A stretch of DNA of 62,210 bases. It comes from CAZFVY01 sp964522665. Lineage in GTDB: Bacteria > Verrucomicrobiota > Verrucomicrobiia > Limisphaerales > CAZFVY01. This document shows, in pieces, positions 46,474-55,201 of the stretch (positions within the stretch are counted from its first letter, which is position 1; every line of letters begins with the position of its first letter). Both the position numbers and the translations under genes were made by a program. The notes beneath the pieces are model-generated. The model saw only the letters and a list, made by a program, of their open reading frames with translations, had not been told where the DNA came from and did not search any database. Location: positions 1-62,210 of the forward strand of contig CAZFVY010000030.1 of NCBI GenBank assembly GCA_964522665.1, in the 5' to 3' direction.

Positions 46474-48165
46474 CTACATCTTCCCGTGGCGCAGGATGGA
46501 AACCAGGAGCCAGGCGCCCATCAGCGCCGCAAAAATGTAACCGGCCAGGCCGACCACCGGTATGCCATGCCACATCGGCGGGAGATCGGCGTGAATGATG
46601 ACTGAAGAGGCGATGATGAGCGACGCCAGCACCAGCGCGAAGGCGAGGCGATTGCTGACGCGTTCGAGCGTGTTGTTTAACGGTTCCAGGCCGTCGTGTT
46701 GGAACGTGATCCGGGCGCGGCCGCCTTTGAGCTGAGCGAGCACGCGGCGGATCTCGAGCGGCAATTCGCGGATAAAATCGCCCGCGTCGCCGCCGAATTC
46801 GAGGAGTTGCCGCAGCAATCGTCGCGGTTTCACGCGGTCGAGTCGCACTTGCCGGAGAAACGGCCGGGCTTGCGCGACGAGGTCGAGTTTCGGGTCCAGG
46901 TGGCTCACGAGACTCTCGGTAAGGCTCAGGGCCTTGAGCATGATGAACAGGTCGGGCGGCATCGAGAGTTCGTGGCGGCTCGTCAACGCGAACAAATTGT
47001 TAACCAGCTTCGCAAACACCATTTCGCCGACCGGGCGGTAGAAATGCTGGTGCATGAAATCCGCGACGTCCGCCTCGAGGCCGCGCCGGGGCGGGTCCAA
47101 CTCGGCGCCGGCCAGCTTGAGCAGGGCGTTGGCGACGCCGCCTTCGTTCCGTTGCGCGATCCCGATAACCAGGTCGGCGAACGTTTCCCGCGTGCGCCGG
47201 TCCAGGAAACCCATCATGCCGAAGTCGAGGAAGCAAATCACGTTGCCGGGCAGGATGTGGATGTTCCCGGGGTGCGGGTCGGCGTGGAAAAAGCCGTGCG
47301 TGAAAATCTGCTTCATCACCAGATCGGCGATGCGTTTGGCGGCCTCGGGTCGGTCGATTTCCGCGGCGTCGAGTTCCTCGAGGCGCGAGGCCTTGATCGC
47401 GTCGATGTACTCCATCGTCAAGATCCGCCGAGTCGAGACGGCGCGGTGCAATTCGGGGACGTGAATGGTCGGGTCGCCCTCGAACTCGTGGGCGAAGCGT
47501 TCGAGGTGCGCGGCCTCCGCCGTGAAATCCAGCTCCTGTTCGAGCCGCCGCGCGAACTCCGCCACGACCAGCGTCGGCCGATGCACCTTCCAGCCCGGGA
47601 CGTGGTTCTCGATCAACGCGGCTAATTGCGCGATAATCTGCAAATCCACCCGCACGATGCGCTCGATCCCGGGGCGTTGCACCTTGACGACGACCTCCTC
47701 GCCGTCCCGGAGCGTCGCGCGATGAACCTGCGCGATGGACGCCGACCCGAGCGGCGCTTCGTCGAACGACGCGAAGTAATCGCCCACCGGCCGCGGCAAC
47801 TCCTGCGCGAGCGCCTTCTGCACGTCCGCGAACGGAATCGGCGGGACTTGGTCATGCAGTTTAGCCAGTTCCTCGGTGAACGAAGGCGGCAACAGATGGG
47901 TCCGCGCGGAGAGCAGTTGACCCAGTTTGACGAACGTCGGTCCCAGTTCCTCGAACGCGCGGCGCAGCCGTTGCGCCTGTGAGAGCCGGGCGATTTCCTC
48001 CTGCTCGTGGCGCATTTTGCGAAACGGCAGCCGCAGCGCGCTCGGCAAGGGCAAACGCTGCGCCAAGTCGCCGTAACCGTATTTCAAAAACACTCCCACG
48101 ATCACGCGGAAGCGATGGACGTGCTCGACGGCGCGGCCGATTCTTTGGAAGGGGCGAAGCAGCAT
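46474..48165 (-). CDS. ABC1/UbiB-family atypical kinase
   Basis: A 563-residue protein. Family motifs are FEELGPTFVKLGQLLSARTH (the KxGQ motif), GSASIAQVHRATLRDGEEVV (A-rich loop), VVKVQRPGIE (Lys), THGFFHADPHPGNIHIL (catalytic loop) and ICFLDFGMMGF (DFG). Two C-terminal TM helices (LAFALVLASLIIASSVII and VVGLAGYIFAALMGAWLLV) anchor it. UbiB/COQ8 proteins support ubiquinone or menaquinone biosynthesis. It converges on the BrkB-like gene. Confidence 0.93.
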   Translation of the reverse strand: MLLRPFQRIGRAVEHVHRFRVIVGVFLKYGYGDLAQRLPLPSALRLPFRKMRHEQEEIARLSQAQRLRRAFEELGPTFVKLGQLLSARTHLLPPSFTEELAKLHDQVPPIPFADVQKALAQELPRPVGDYFASFDEAPLGSASIAQVHRATLRDGEEVVVKVQRPGIERIVRVDLQIIAQLAALIENHVPGWKVHRPTLVVAEFARRLEQELDFTAEAAHLERFAHEFEGDPTIHVPELHRAVSTRRILTMEYIDAIKASRLEELDAAEIDRPEAAKRIADLVMKQIFTHGFFHADPHPGNIHILPGNVICFLDFGMMGFLDRRTRETFADLVIGIAQRNEGGVANALLKLAGAELDPPRRGLEADVADFMHQHFYRPVGEMVFAKLVNNLFALTSRHELSMPPDLFIMLKALSLTESLVSHLDPKLDLVAQARPFLRQVRLDRVKPRRLLRQLLEFGGDAGDFIRELPLEIRRVLAQLKGGRARITFQHDGLEPLNNTLERVSNRLAFALVLASLIIASSVIIHADLPPMWHGIPVVGLAGYIFAALMGAWLLVSILRHGKM

Positions 48166-48486
48166 GGGTTGGTGGCGCGCGCTAAATTATTAACCCGCCG
48201 CGCCGGCGCCGCACGAATCCGCTCGATGATCCATTTCGCGCGCGCCGACCCCGCGAGTCCGTGGCAGCGTAACATGCCTTCGCGGTGGTCTCAAATGGGA
48301 ATTCCGGATCGATCCGCGTCCCGATTGTGGGACGCCGGCTTCCCAGCGCCGGGAACCTTGCTGGGGGCCGCGATGGACCGGGTCGCGCTTAGTTATTCTC
48401 GTGGAACAAGTTTCAACGATCGCCCAAGCTGGCACGGGGCGTGCGAACAGTTCCGACGGCCATAAGCTCGAACCCTTGAACCCAGA
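48166..48486. other. intergenic between divergent genes
   Basis: Holds the promoters of the UbiB-like and ADOP genes; I see no motif I would defend. Confidence 0.4.
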
Positions 48487-50913
48487 ATGAACGACATTCG
48501 TTACGGCATCCGGCTCTTATTGAAACAGCCGGGCTTCACGGCGGTGGTGGTCTTGACGTTGGCGCTCGGGATCGGCGCGAACACGACCGTCTTTTGCTGG
48601 ATGCAGGCGATGGTCCTTCACCCTTATCCAGGCGTGGCGCAAGGGGAACGCATGGTCGTGTTGACCACGACCCGGGGCGCGACCATGTGGGACACGGTGT
48701 CGTATCCCGACGTAAAGGATTTTGGGGAATTGAAACAGATTTTCACCGGCGTCATCGCGTCGCAATTCACGCCGGCGAACGTCACCGTCAACGGGCACGC
48801 GCTATGGACCTACGGGCAGATTACGACCGCCAACTATTTCGACGTGCTGGGGGTGCGGGCACTGCTCGGCCGCACCTTCCTGCCCGAGGAAGATCAAAAA
48901 CCCGGCGGCAACCCGGTCCTGGTGTTGAGCGAGGGATTCTGGCGGCGCGAGTTCGCGGGCGACCCCGGAGTGATTGGAAAAAGCATCGAACTGAATCGGC
49001 ACAGTTTTACGATTGTCGGCGTCGTCCCGGCGGCGTTTCACGGGACGATGAGCGGACTGAAGTTTGACTTTTGGGCGCCGCTTTCGATGCACCAGGAGGT
49101 GGCCCATTTCGGTTCCCTGATCTATCGGGCGGATCATTGGCTGCACACGCAGGCCCGCCTGCAACCCGGCGTGAGCATCCCGCGCGCGCAGGCCGCCGTG
49201 GACACGCTCGCGCGGCACATCGCGGACGCCTATCCCGACTCGAGCAAGGACACGGGCGAACGAGTCCTGCCGCTCTGGCGCTCGCCGTACGGCGGGCAGT
49301 CGATCTTCCTCCCCGTGTTGAGCATTCTTTCGGTGGTCAGCCTCGGCGTGCTCTTGATCGTGGCGGCCAATGTCGCCAGCCTGCTGCTCGCGCGCGCCGC
49401 CGGACGGCAACGCGAAATCGCCGTTCGACTCGCGCTGGGCGCCGGGCGCGCTCGTTTAATCCGCCAATTGCTCACGGAAAGCGTGCTGCTGGCCACGCTC
49501 GGGGCGGTGGGCGGGGCGCTGTTGGCCACCTGGAGCGGCCCGGTTTTCGGCCTCTTTATGGCGCCGACTCACTTGCCGATCGGCTACGAGTTTCATCCGA
49601 ACGCGCAGACGTTCGGTTTTGCCGCGCTGCTGGCGCTCGGCGCCGCCGTCGTTTTTGGGCTGGCCCCGGCGTTGCAAGCCTCCTCGCCCAACGTGAACCG
49701 CGCCCTGAAGGAAGGCGGACGTGGCTCGACCACCGGCGCGCGAGGCCACCGCCTGCGCGGAGCTTTGGTGGTTTCGGAGATCGCGCTGGCCCTGTTGCTC
49801 CTGATCGGCGCGGGGCTTTGCTTGAAGGGCTTTCAACGGGCGCGCCAGGTGGACATCGGCTTCGACCCAAATCATATCCTCGTGGCCGGCGTGCGGCTCG
49901 GCATCGCGGGTTACTCCGAAGCCGCGACGAAAGTTTTCTATCGCCAACTGAGAGAACGGTTATTGGCGACCCCTGGCGTCGAGGCCGCGGCGCTCGCCAG
50001 TTGGCAGCCGCTCGGCTTCGAGGGCGGCTCGACGACGACGATTGACGTGGAAGGCTACCAGCGAAGCCCCGGCGAAGACGTCAGCATTCAGACCTGCCTG
50101 CTCTCGCCCGGGTATTTCGCGCTGATGCGCATTCCCATTCTAAAAGGGCGGGACTTCGCCATTTCCGATGACCAGAAATCCGCGCGCGTCGCGATCGTGA
50201 ACGAGGTCACGGCCAGTCGATACTGGCCGGGGCAAAACGCGCTGGGCCGGAAATTCAAGGTCAATCACGACGAAATCACGGTGGTCGGAGTGGTCAAGAC
50301 TGGCAAATACCGCTCGCTCAACGAGCCGCCGCGTCCCTTCCTCTATTTTCCGTACGATCAGAACATCGGCGACCTCAATACCGGCGTCAGCATTCGGACG
50401 ACCGGAGATCCGGTGGCGTTCGCCGGGGCGATGCGCGAGGCGATTCACGGGCTTGATCCCGGCGTGGACGCGTGGGTCACCGTCACCATGAACGACTACA
50501 TTCAGGCGGCCTTCATGTCGCAACGGATGGCCGCCGCTCTCCTGGCCGCGCTCGGCGGCGTGGCGCTGGCGTTGGCGGCGCTGGGAATCTATGGGCTGAT
50601 GGCGTACGTCGTCAGTCAACGCACGCATGAAATCGGCATCCGCCTCGCGCTCGGAGCCCAACGGACCGACATTCTCAAATTAATCGTTGGACAAGGCGCG
50701 ACGCTCGGAGCCGTCGGCGTGCTCTTCGGCTTCGGCGGCGCGTTGGCGACGACCCGTTGGCTGGCGAGCTTCCTCTACGGCGTCAGCCCTTATGACGGCC
50801 TGATTTTCGTCGGCGTCGCCCTCTTGCTCGGCGTCATTTGCCTGGCCTCGAGCTACCTGCCGGCGCGCCGCGCGACACGAGTCGATCCGATGATCGCCCT
50901 GCGCGACGAGTGA
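48487..50913 (+). CDS. ADOP-family ABC permease (acidobacterial duplicated orphan permease)
   Basis: An 808-residue protein. The N terminus MNDIRYGIRLLLKQPGFTAV and LALGIGANTTVFCWMQA is characteristic of ADOP permeases. It contains two MacB_PCD and two FtsX-like modules: the first FtsX near residues 270-430 (REIAVRLALGAGRARLIRQL), the second at the C terminus (THEIGIRLALGAQRTDILKL, ending ARRATRVDPMIALRDE). No ATP-binding subunit is adjacent, as expected for 'orphan' members; a partner elsewhere is assumed. It lies immediately upstream of the reverse transcriptase island. Confidence 0.92.
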   Translation: MNDIRYGIRLLLKQPGFTAVVVLTLALGIGANTTVFCWMQAMVLHPYPGVAQGERMVVLTTTRGATMWDTVSYPDVKDFGELKQIFTGVIASQFTPANVTVNGHALWTYGQITTANYFDVLGVRALLGRTFLPEEDQKPGGNPVLVLSEGFWRREFAGDPGVIGKSIELNRHSFTIVGVVPAAFHGTMSGLKFDFWAPLSMHQEVAHFGSLIYRADHWLHTQARLQPGVSIPRAQAAVDTLARHIADAYPDSSKDTGERVLPLWRSPYGGQSIFLPVLSILSVVSLGVLLIVAANVASLLLARAAGRQREIAVRLALGAGRARLIRQLLTESVLLATLGAVGGALLATWSGPVFGLFMAPTHLPIGYEFHPNAQTFGFAALLALGAAVVFGLAPALQASSPNVNRALKEGGRGSTTGARGHRLRGALVVSEIALALLLLIGAGLCLKGFQRARQVDIGFDPNHILVAGVRLGIAGYSEAATKVFYRQLRERLLATPGVEAAALASWQPLGFEGGSTTTIDVEGYQRSPGEDVSIQTCLLSPGYFALMRIPILKGRDFAISDDQKSARVAIVNEVTASRYWPGQNALGRKFKVNHDEITVVGVVKTGKYRSLNEPPRPFLYFPYDQNIGDLNTGVSIRTTGDPVAFAGAMREAIHGLDPGVDAWVTVTMNDYIQAAFMSQRMAAALLAALGGVALALAALGIYGLMAYVVSQRTHEIGIRLALGAQRTDILKLIVGQGATLGAVGVLFGFGGALATTRWLASFLYGVSPYDGLIFVGVALLLGVICLASSYLPARRATRVDPMIALRDE

Positions 50914-51729
50914 GCGGCAAGATGGCAACAAAAACATCCGAATTCGGGTTTCAAACCGAACGTGCTTACGATTATGCCGCGCGGCATCATCAGACAGGGT
51001 GCTGTGTTCCCAAGCTGCGTTGCTTCATCCGGACTCGAGACGATCAGGAGGCTTGCCACCTCTTATTGGTCGCGCGCCTTTTTCGTTGACTCGCATCAGA
51101 ATCGTAATCAGTCCAATGCGAAAGCATGCCTTACAGCGCCCCAATCCCAACCCAACCACGGGTGAGTACTTTCATTGATTAGCGCTTCGCGGTTTTTGTT
51201 TGCCCGTGAACCGCAATCAACTAAACTTCAACGAGTCTCATGAAATGGATCGTCGCCCCGAAAAAGAACAAGGCTTCCGCCGCGCTCGAAAAACGATTTC
51301 GGTGCCACACCGATCGATTCCGCATCAAGTTTCCAGTCGCGATTTCGGTGGGAGCTGCGCTCATCCGCGAATCAGTCCTACGGCGGGCTACAGAATCTCG
51401 ATTCGCCCGCCGACGTGGGAACCAAAAAACAATCGCCCACGCGAGTGGATCATCCGATCCATGCCCGGGCTTCAAAACGTACGCTTGTCCTACAATCATT
51501 GATCATTTTGCCAAACAAATGTTCCCAACGACGGCATTTTGCGAAAGCTCCTCAGGGAATGCCATTCCAATTACGTTGAACCATCACGCTACTTCGGCAG
51601 AAGGTCGGAGTGGTGCCCGTTGGCGGTGCGACGAACCCGATTATATCTACGGCGTGTATCACCTACTACGATGCATCCGCGAGGGCAAGCTCGCTAGATC
51701 AACCTCAATCCTCCTTCAACACGAACTCG
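50914..51729. other. 816-bp region upstream of drt3a without a confident gene
   Basis: Frames exist (for example 51240-51746) but codon use and residue patterns look incidental. The motif GATCATTTTGCC near 51501 resembles the inverted repeats at 43.7 kb. Composition shifts towards A/T as drt3a is approached. It may include the left boundary and promoter of the defence island, but no attachment site or direct repeat is clear. Confidence 0.5.
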
Positions 51730-52929
51730 ATGCGCTTCCTATCTGACATCGTACAATACTCTTATTCACCCGAAGAATTAAAAAAGTGCGTTCGGACGGC
51801 GGATTTTTGGAAATTCAATATCACCAAAACACAATTTAATCAACAAATCGTAGCCCATTCCGACACTTTCCTATCATCCGATTGTCAAATAACAAAGATC
51901 AACGCTTCCAGTCTCGGCAAGAATCGCATTTTCCATCCGGCTAGTATTCAGGACGCGCTCTGCCTTCGACGAACCAACAACATTATCAAGCGCGCTATAC
52001 GCGCTTCTTCCTTAAATCGAGACCACGAGGTAAAACAGCTTCTTCACATTTTGCGTGGAGAATCGAAATGCCGTATCTTACGGACTGACATAGAAGCGTA
52101 TTTTGAATCCATCCCTTTTGCTCGGATAATTTCCCAATTGGAGGAGGACGGTTTTAGAAACAACTGTGCCCTTTCCCATCTAAAACACCTCAATGCTATT
52201 TTAATAAGGGACTATGGCCTCTCCGGGCTCCCGCGTGGTCTAGCGCTAAGTTCGACGATAGCTCATTATACCTTACAGCCTTTTGATCAGAAACTCCTCA
52301 ACAACGATGCTGTGATTTACTATACCCGCTACGTTGACGATATTTGCATAGTTCATGTCGATGACCCTCAGAGCATCCAAACGAGTATTCAAGAAGCCCT
52401 GCCGCGCGGGTTGAAGCTAAATAAATCTAAAACCCAAGCGCTAGAACTACCATCCGCTAACACCTTACATTTTTTGGGATATAGCATTTGGCTCGAGCGA
52501 CCGCATAAGGTATCGATTGCCGACAACAAACTTGCGAAAGCCAAGAAACGAATAGTTCTGTCACTAAAGGGATTCCTGCGTGATAAGGATTTTAAGTTGC
52601 TATTAGACCGACTCCGATTCCTAAGCTGCAGCACACGAATGGATAAAGTCGGGAGAAAGGTGCCAGTTTGTACGGGCTATCGGCATGTATACCGCCGCTG
52701 TGATGATGAAACGGCGTCTGAGCAGTTGAAATCCCTCGATTCGTTTTTGCATGGCATCCTAAACTCGAAACGGTATTCGTTGGGGCGCGCACTCCGTCAG
52801 CTACTGACGACCGAACAGGCTCAACTTTTGCGGACTCCGTCATTCCAGAAACATTACGCAGGTAGATTGACGTTCAAAGTTGAACCAAGAAGACTTTCGG
52901 CGATCAAGCGAGCGTGGAAATATGAGTAA
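51730..52929 (+). CDS. drt3a: DRT3-type antiphage reverse transcriptase, Drt3a-like
   Basis: A 399-residue RT from ATG 51730 (an in-frame start at 51610 adds 40 unconvincing residues). Retro-element fingers and palm motifs: SLGKNRIFHPASIQDALCLR, LRTDIEAYFESIPFARII, then GLSGLPRGLALSSTIAHY and the catalytic YVDD (residues 201-204) in YYTRYVDDICIVHV, followed by KLNKSKTQ and LHFLGYSIW. No maturase or endonuclease domain is present, so it is not a group II intron protein. In the two-RT arrangement with the next gene it matches Drt3a (UG3 group) of defence-associated RT type 3. The gene is clearly richer in A/T than neighbours. Its stop overlaps the drt3b start by 8 bp. Confidence 0.85.
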   Translation: MRFLSDIVQYSYSPEELKKCVRTADFWKFNITKTQFNQQIVAHSDTFLSSDCQITKINASSLGKNRIFHPASIQDALCLRRTNNIIKRAIRASSLNRDHEVKQLLHILRGESKCRILRTDIEAYFESIPFARIISQLEEDGFRNNCALSHLKHLNAILIRDYGLSGLPRGLALSSTIAHYTLQPFDQKLLNNDAVIYYTRYVDDICIVHVDDPQSIQTSIQEALPRGLKLNKSKTQALELPSANTLHFLGYSIWLERPHKVSIADNKLAKAKKRIVLSLKGFLRDKDFKLLLDRLRFLSCSTRMDKVGRKVPVCTGYRHVYRRCDDETASEQLKSLDSFLHGILNSKRYSLGRALRQLLTTEQAQLLRTPSFQKHYAGRLTFKVEPRRLSAIKRAWKYE

Positions 52930-54910
52930 GGCTCGAATCAATCAAAAAGCAAAAGCGCGGTGCCTGCTCACCGAGATCGCACCCTATGAGACACCGACAC
53001 TTTTTTCAAACTGGGGTTCATATAACTACATTTGTTCGATAAAAGATAATCCTCACCCGCCGTATCTCAAAAAGTTATTTGAACGCAAAAATACGTCTGT
53101 CCCGTATAAGTATCGGATAAACAAAGACGGACTAAGCACGCGAACGCTTTCACTAGTTCACCCTAACAACTCTGATCAAATCGTTAACTTTTACGATCGA
53201 TATGACATTGCGATCATTCGCGCGTGTAGGAGGAGTCTCTTTTCCCTGAGAGCGCCGCATCGTATCGCAAGGTTTTACACATTTTCAAAAGGCCTCGCAA
53301 ATGAGGATAGGAACGTCGAAAGCATTACCGAAGAGACCGCGTACGCATCTTCGTATTTTGCGTACGATCGCTTTTCGCATTTATATAAGTTCTTTGATTC
53401 GGATGAATTTACCGAATTGGAGAAACGCTTTTCTCAGATGCAACATTTGGACATCGCTACATTTTTCCCGAGTTTATACACGCATTCTGTTTCTTGGGCG
53501 ATCCGGGGTAAGGTGAGAGCCAAACATCAACAATTTGGTTCCGGCAGACCAAGTAAGAACGATGTTGCACCCGCGTTTGATGTTGCCTTTGACGGGCTGC
53601 TTCGACATCTAAATTACGAAGAAACACACGGAATTCCTATAGGACCGGAGTTGTGCCGAATTTTCTCAGAGGTGATTCTTCAAAAAATTGATTCCACCGT
53701 CGCCGAAAAACTTAAGGCGAACAAATTGGTGCTCGGAAAGGAGTATTGGTGCTATCGCTATATCGATGATTATTATGTGTTTTTCAATGACTCAAATGTG
53801 TTTGCCCGTTTCCGGAAATGTTTGTGTGAAGAGTTGGAGAAGTATAAGCTCTATTTAAATAGGGATAAGGATCGCGCCGCTACGAGGCCTTTTATTTCGA
53901 ATCTCAGCATTCGGAAGCTGGATATTTCATTATACTTAAATGAACTATACGACCGAAGAGCAAAATTGCGCTCGTGCAAATCTGCAAACGAGATTAACAA
54001 ATTGCGCGCTTTGATTAAGCACGGCGAGGTGGGGTTTTCTGGAGTCTCGGCGTTTCTTCTGACGTCGCTGTTTACACACATACGAAGAATATTTAGGGCG
54101 CTTGAAGTGGAGGCAGACCACATTAAGTTGTTTGAGGTTCTTTATGTTTACCTCGATTTAACGTTCCACGTGTTTCAAATGGATATCCGAGTGGTGACGT
54201 CATTTAAGATCAGTGCGATTATACTCGAGATTACGAGAAACTTGAATCGTTTACCGCTTTCGGACCAAGCGAGACTAATGGATAAAATCGTGTTTGAAGC
54301 GAGAAGCGCCTTTGAGAGCGCGCTATTTCAGGGCAACTCGGTGGAGTGCATGAACATCCTGATAACCAACGCCATCTTTTCGGATAAATATCCAATCGCG
54401 CCCCGAGTAATTGAGGAGTGTATACGGAGGCTCCAGGATCGGCATGATGATGAGTACACTGCTAAAGGCAAAGGCCGAATAACGTATTTTGAGATTGTTT
54501 CATTACTGTTTTACTTAAGGGACAATCCTCTTTACGGAACACTAAAGGCATTGGTGTTGGCGGAATCTAAAGAAGCGATGTCTCGTTACGATCCACGCCA
54601 TTACTCTGAAACGGCTTACCTACTGCTCGATTTGTCTGCGTGTCCGTTTTTAAGCACGACCGAAAAGGATGATATAATCCAAACCGCCATGCGGCTTGAG
54701 TCAGATAATGTTACCGTATCGGATGTTGGTTGCTTTCGAAACTTCGTTGGTAAGTACAATTGGTATTTCAATTGGGTGCCTTTGGCTCCTGGAGCGATCA
54801 AGACTGGATTGGAACGCGACAACGATGAAATGAATCCGAATTATAACCTGAATAGGCACGAAATGTTGAACGTTCATTTACTTAAAAAGCAGCATTGCTT
54901 AGCTTATTGA
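52922..54910 (+). CDS. drt3b: DRT3-type antiphage reverse transcriptase, Drt3b-like
   Basis: A 662-residue RT. The N-terminal domain (residues 1-200) includes LSTRTLSLVHPNNSDQIVNF and a palm motif QHLDIATFFPSLYTHSVSWA; GIPIGPELCRIFSEVILQKI precedes the catalytic YIDD (residues 280-283) in YRYIDDYYVFFNDS, then YKLYLNRDKDRAATRPFI. The C-terminal ~330 residues are alpha-helical and not RT-like, as in UG8/Drt3b proteins. Start ATG 52922 overlaps drt3a, implying coupled translation. Together they should copy or extend DNA during phage infection; published work describes Drt3b as synthesising DNA without a nucleic-acid template, which is recalled, not shown here. The ncRNA follows within 10 bp. Confidence 0.85.
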   Translation: MSKARINQKAKARCLLTEIAPYETPTLFSNWGSYNYICSIKDNPHPPYLKKLFERKNTSVPYKYRINKDGLSTRTLSLVHPNNSDQIVNFYDRYDIAIIRACRRSLFSLRAPHRIARFYTFSKGLANEDRNVESITEETAYASSYFAYDRFSHLYKFFDSDEFTELEKRFSQMQHLDIATFFPSLYTHSVSWAIRGKVRAKHQQFGSGRPSKNDVAPAFDVAFDGLLRHLNYEETHGIPIGPELCRIFSEVILQKIDSTVAEKLKANKLVLGKEYWCYRYIDDYYVFFNDSNVFARFRKCLCEELEKYKLYLNRDKDRAATRPFISNLSIRKLDISLYLNELYDRRAKLRSCKSANEINKLRALIKHGEVGFSGVSAFLLTSLFTHIRRIFRALEVEADHIKLFEVLYVYLDLTFHVFQMDIRVVTSFKISAIILEITRNLNRLPLSDQARLMDKIVFEARSAFESALFQGNSVECMNILITNAIFSDKYPIAPRVIEECIRRLQDRHDDEYTAKGKGRITYFEIVSLLFYLRDNPLYGTLKALVLAESKEAMSRYDPRHYSETAYLLLDLSACPFLSTTEKDDIIQTAMRLESDNVTVSDVGCFRNFVGKYNWYFNWVPLAPGAIKTGLERDNDEMNPNYNLNRHEMLNVHLLKKQHCLAY

Positions 54911-54916
54911 TATTTT

Positions 54917-55045
54917 GTGGCGGTCTCAATGCGGAGGGCAACCTCTGAAGACTCGTTTTACTATGCCGATACATTATATAGTGTATGTGCATTCGAAAAA
55001 GAGAGTGGCGCAAGTCACACACACCGAGAGACCGCCACTTTTTTT
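54917..55045 (+). ncRNA. putative DRT3 ncRNA with ACACAC template
   Basis: A 129-nt element starting 7 bp after the drt3b stop. The outer stem is 11 bp and perfect: GTGGCGGTCTC (54917-54927) with GAGACCGCCAC (55028-55038), followed by T7. Inside are hairpin 1, CGGAGG-GCAA-CCTCTG (54932-54947); hairpin 2, ATACAT-TATATA-GTGTAT (54969-54986); and hairpin 3, GTGGC-GCAA-GTCAC (55005-55018). Two of the loops are GNRA tetraloops. Immediately 3' of hairpin 3 comes an unpaired ACACAC (55019-55024), just before the closing stem. As I recall, DRT3 ncRNA carries an ACACAC stretch that Drt3a copies into poly(GT). The T7 run would serve as terminator. No obvious separate promoter; it may be processed from the drt3 transcript. 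Confidence 0.85.
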
Positions 55046-55201
55046 GGAGGAGCTTGCTTGCAGTGCAAGATGTGGAAAATGGGGACGTGCAAATTAAACG
55101 CGCAACGCGCTCCGCGGTTTTGCGGCGCGCGTTGCGGTGACCCAACGAACCCGCCGGCCCGGCGCCGTTCGAAATGGCGCGGACGCCGGCGGAGAGCATC
55201 G

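Noticed and set aside
51240..51746. 168-residue frame before drt3a
   Set aside because: No motif, atypical residue order and overlap with the drt3a start; more likely non-coding or decayed.
51730..54910. Group II intron or retron
   Set aside because: Neither RT has maturase/endonuclease domains, no intron domain V-like sequence was seen, and two different RTs adjacent plus the ACACAC RNA fit DRT3 better.
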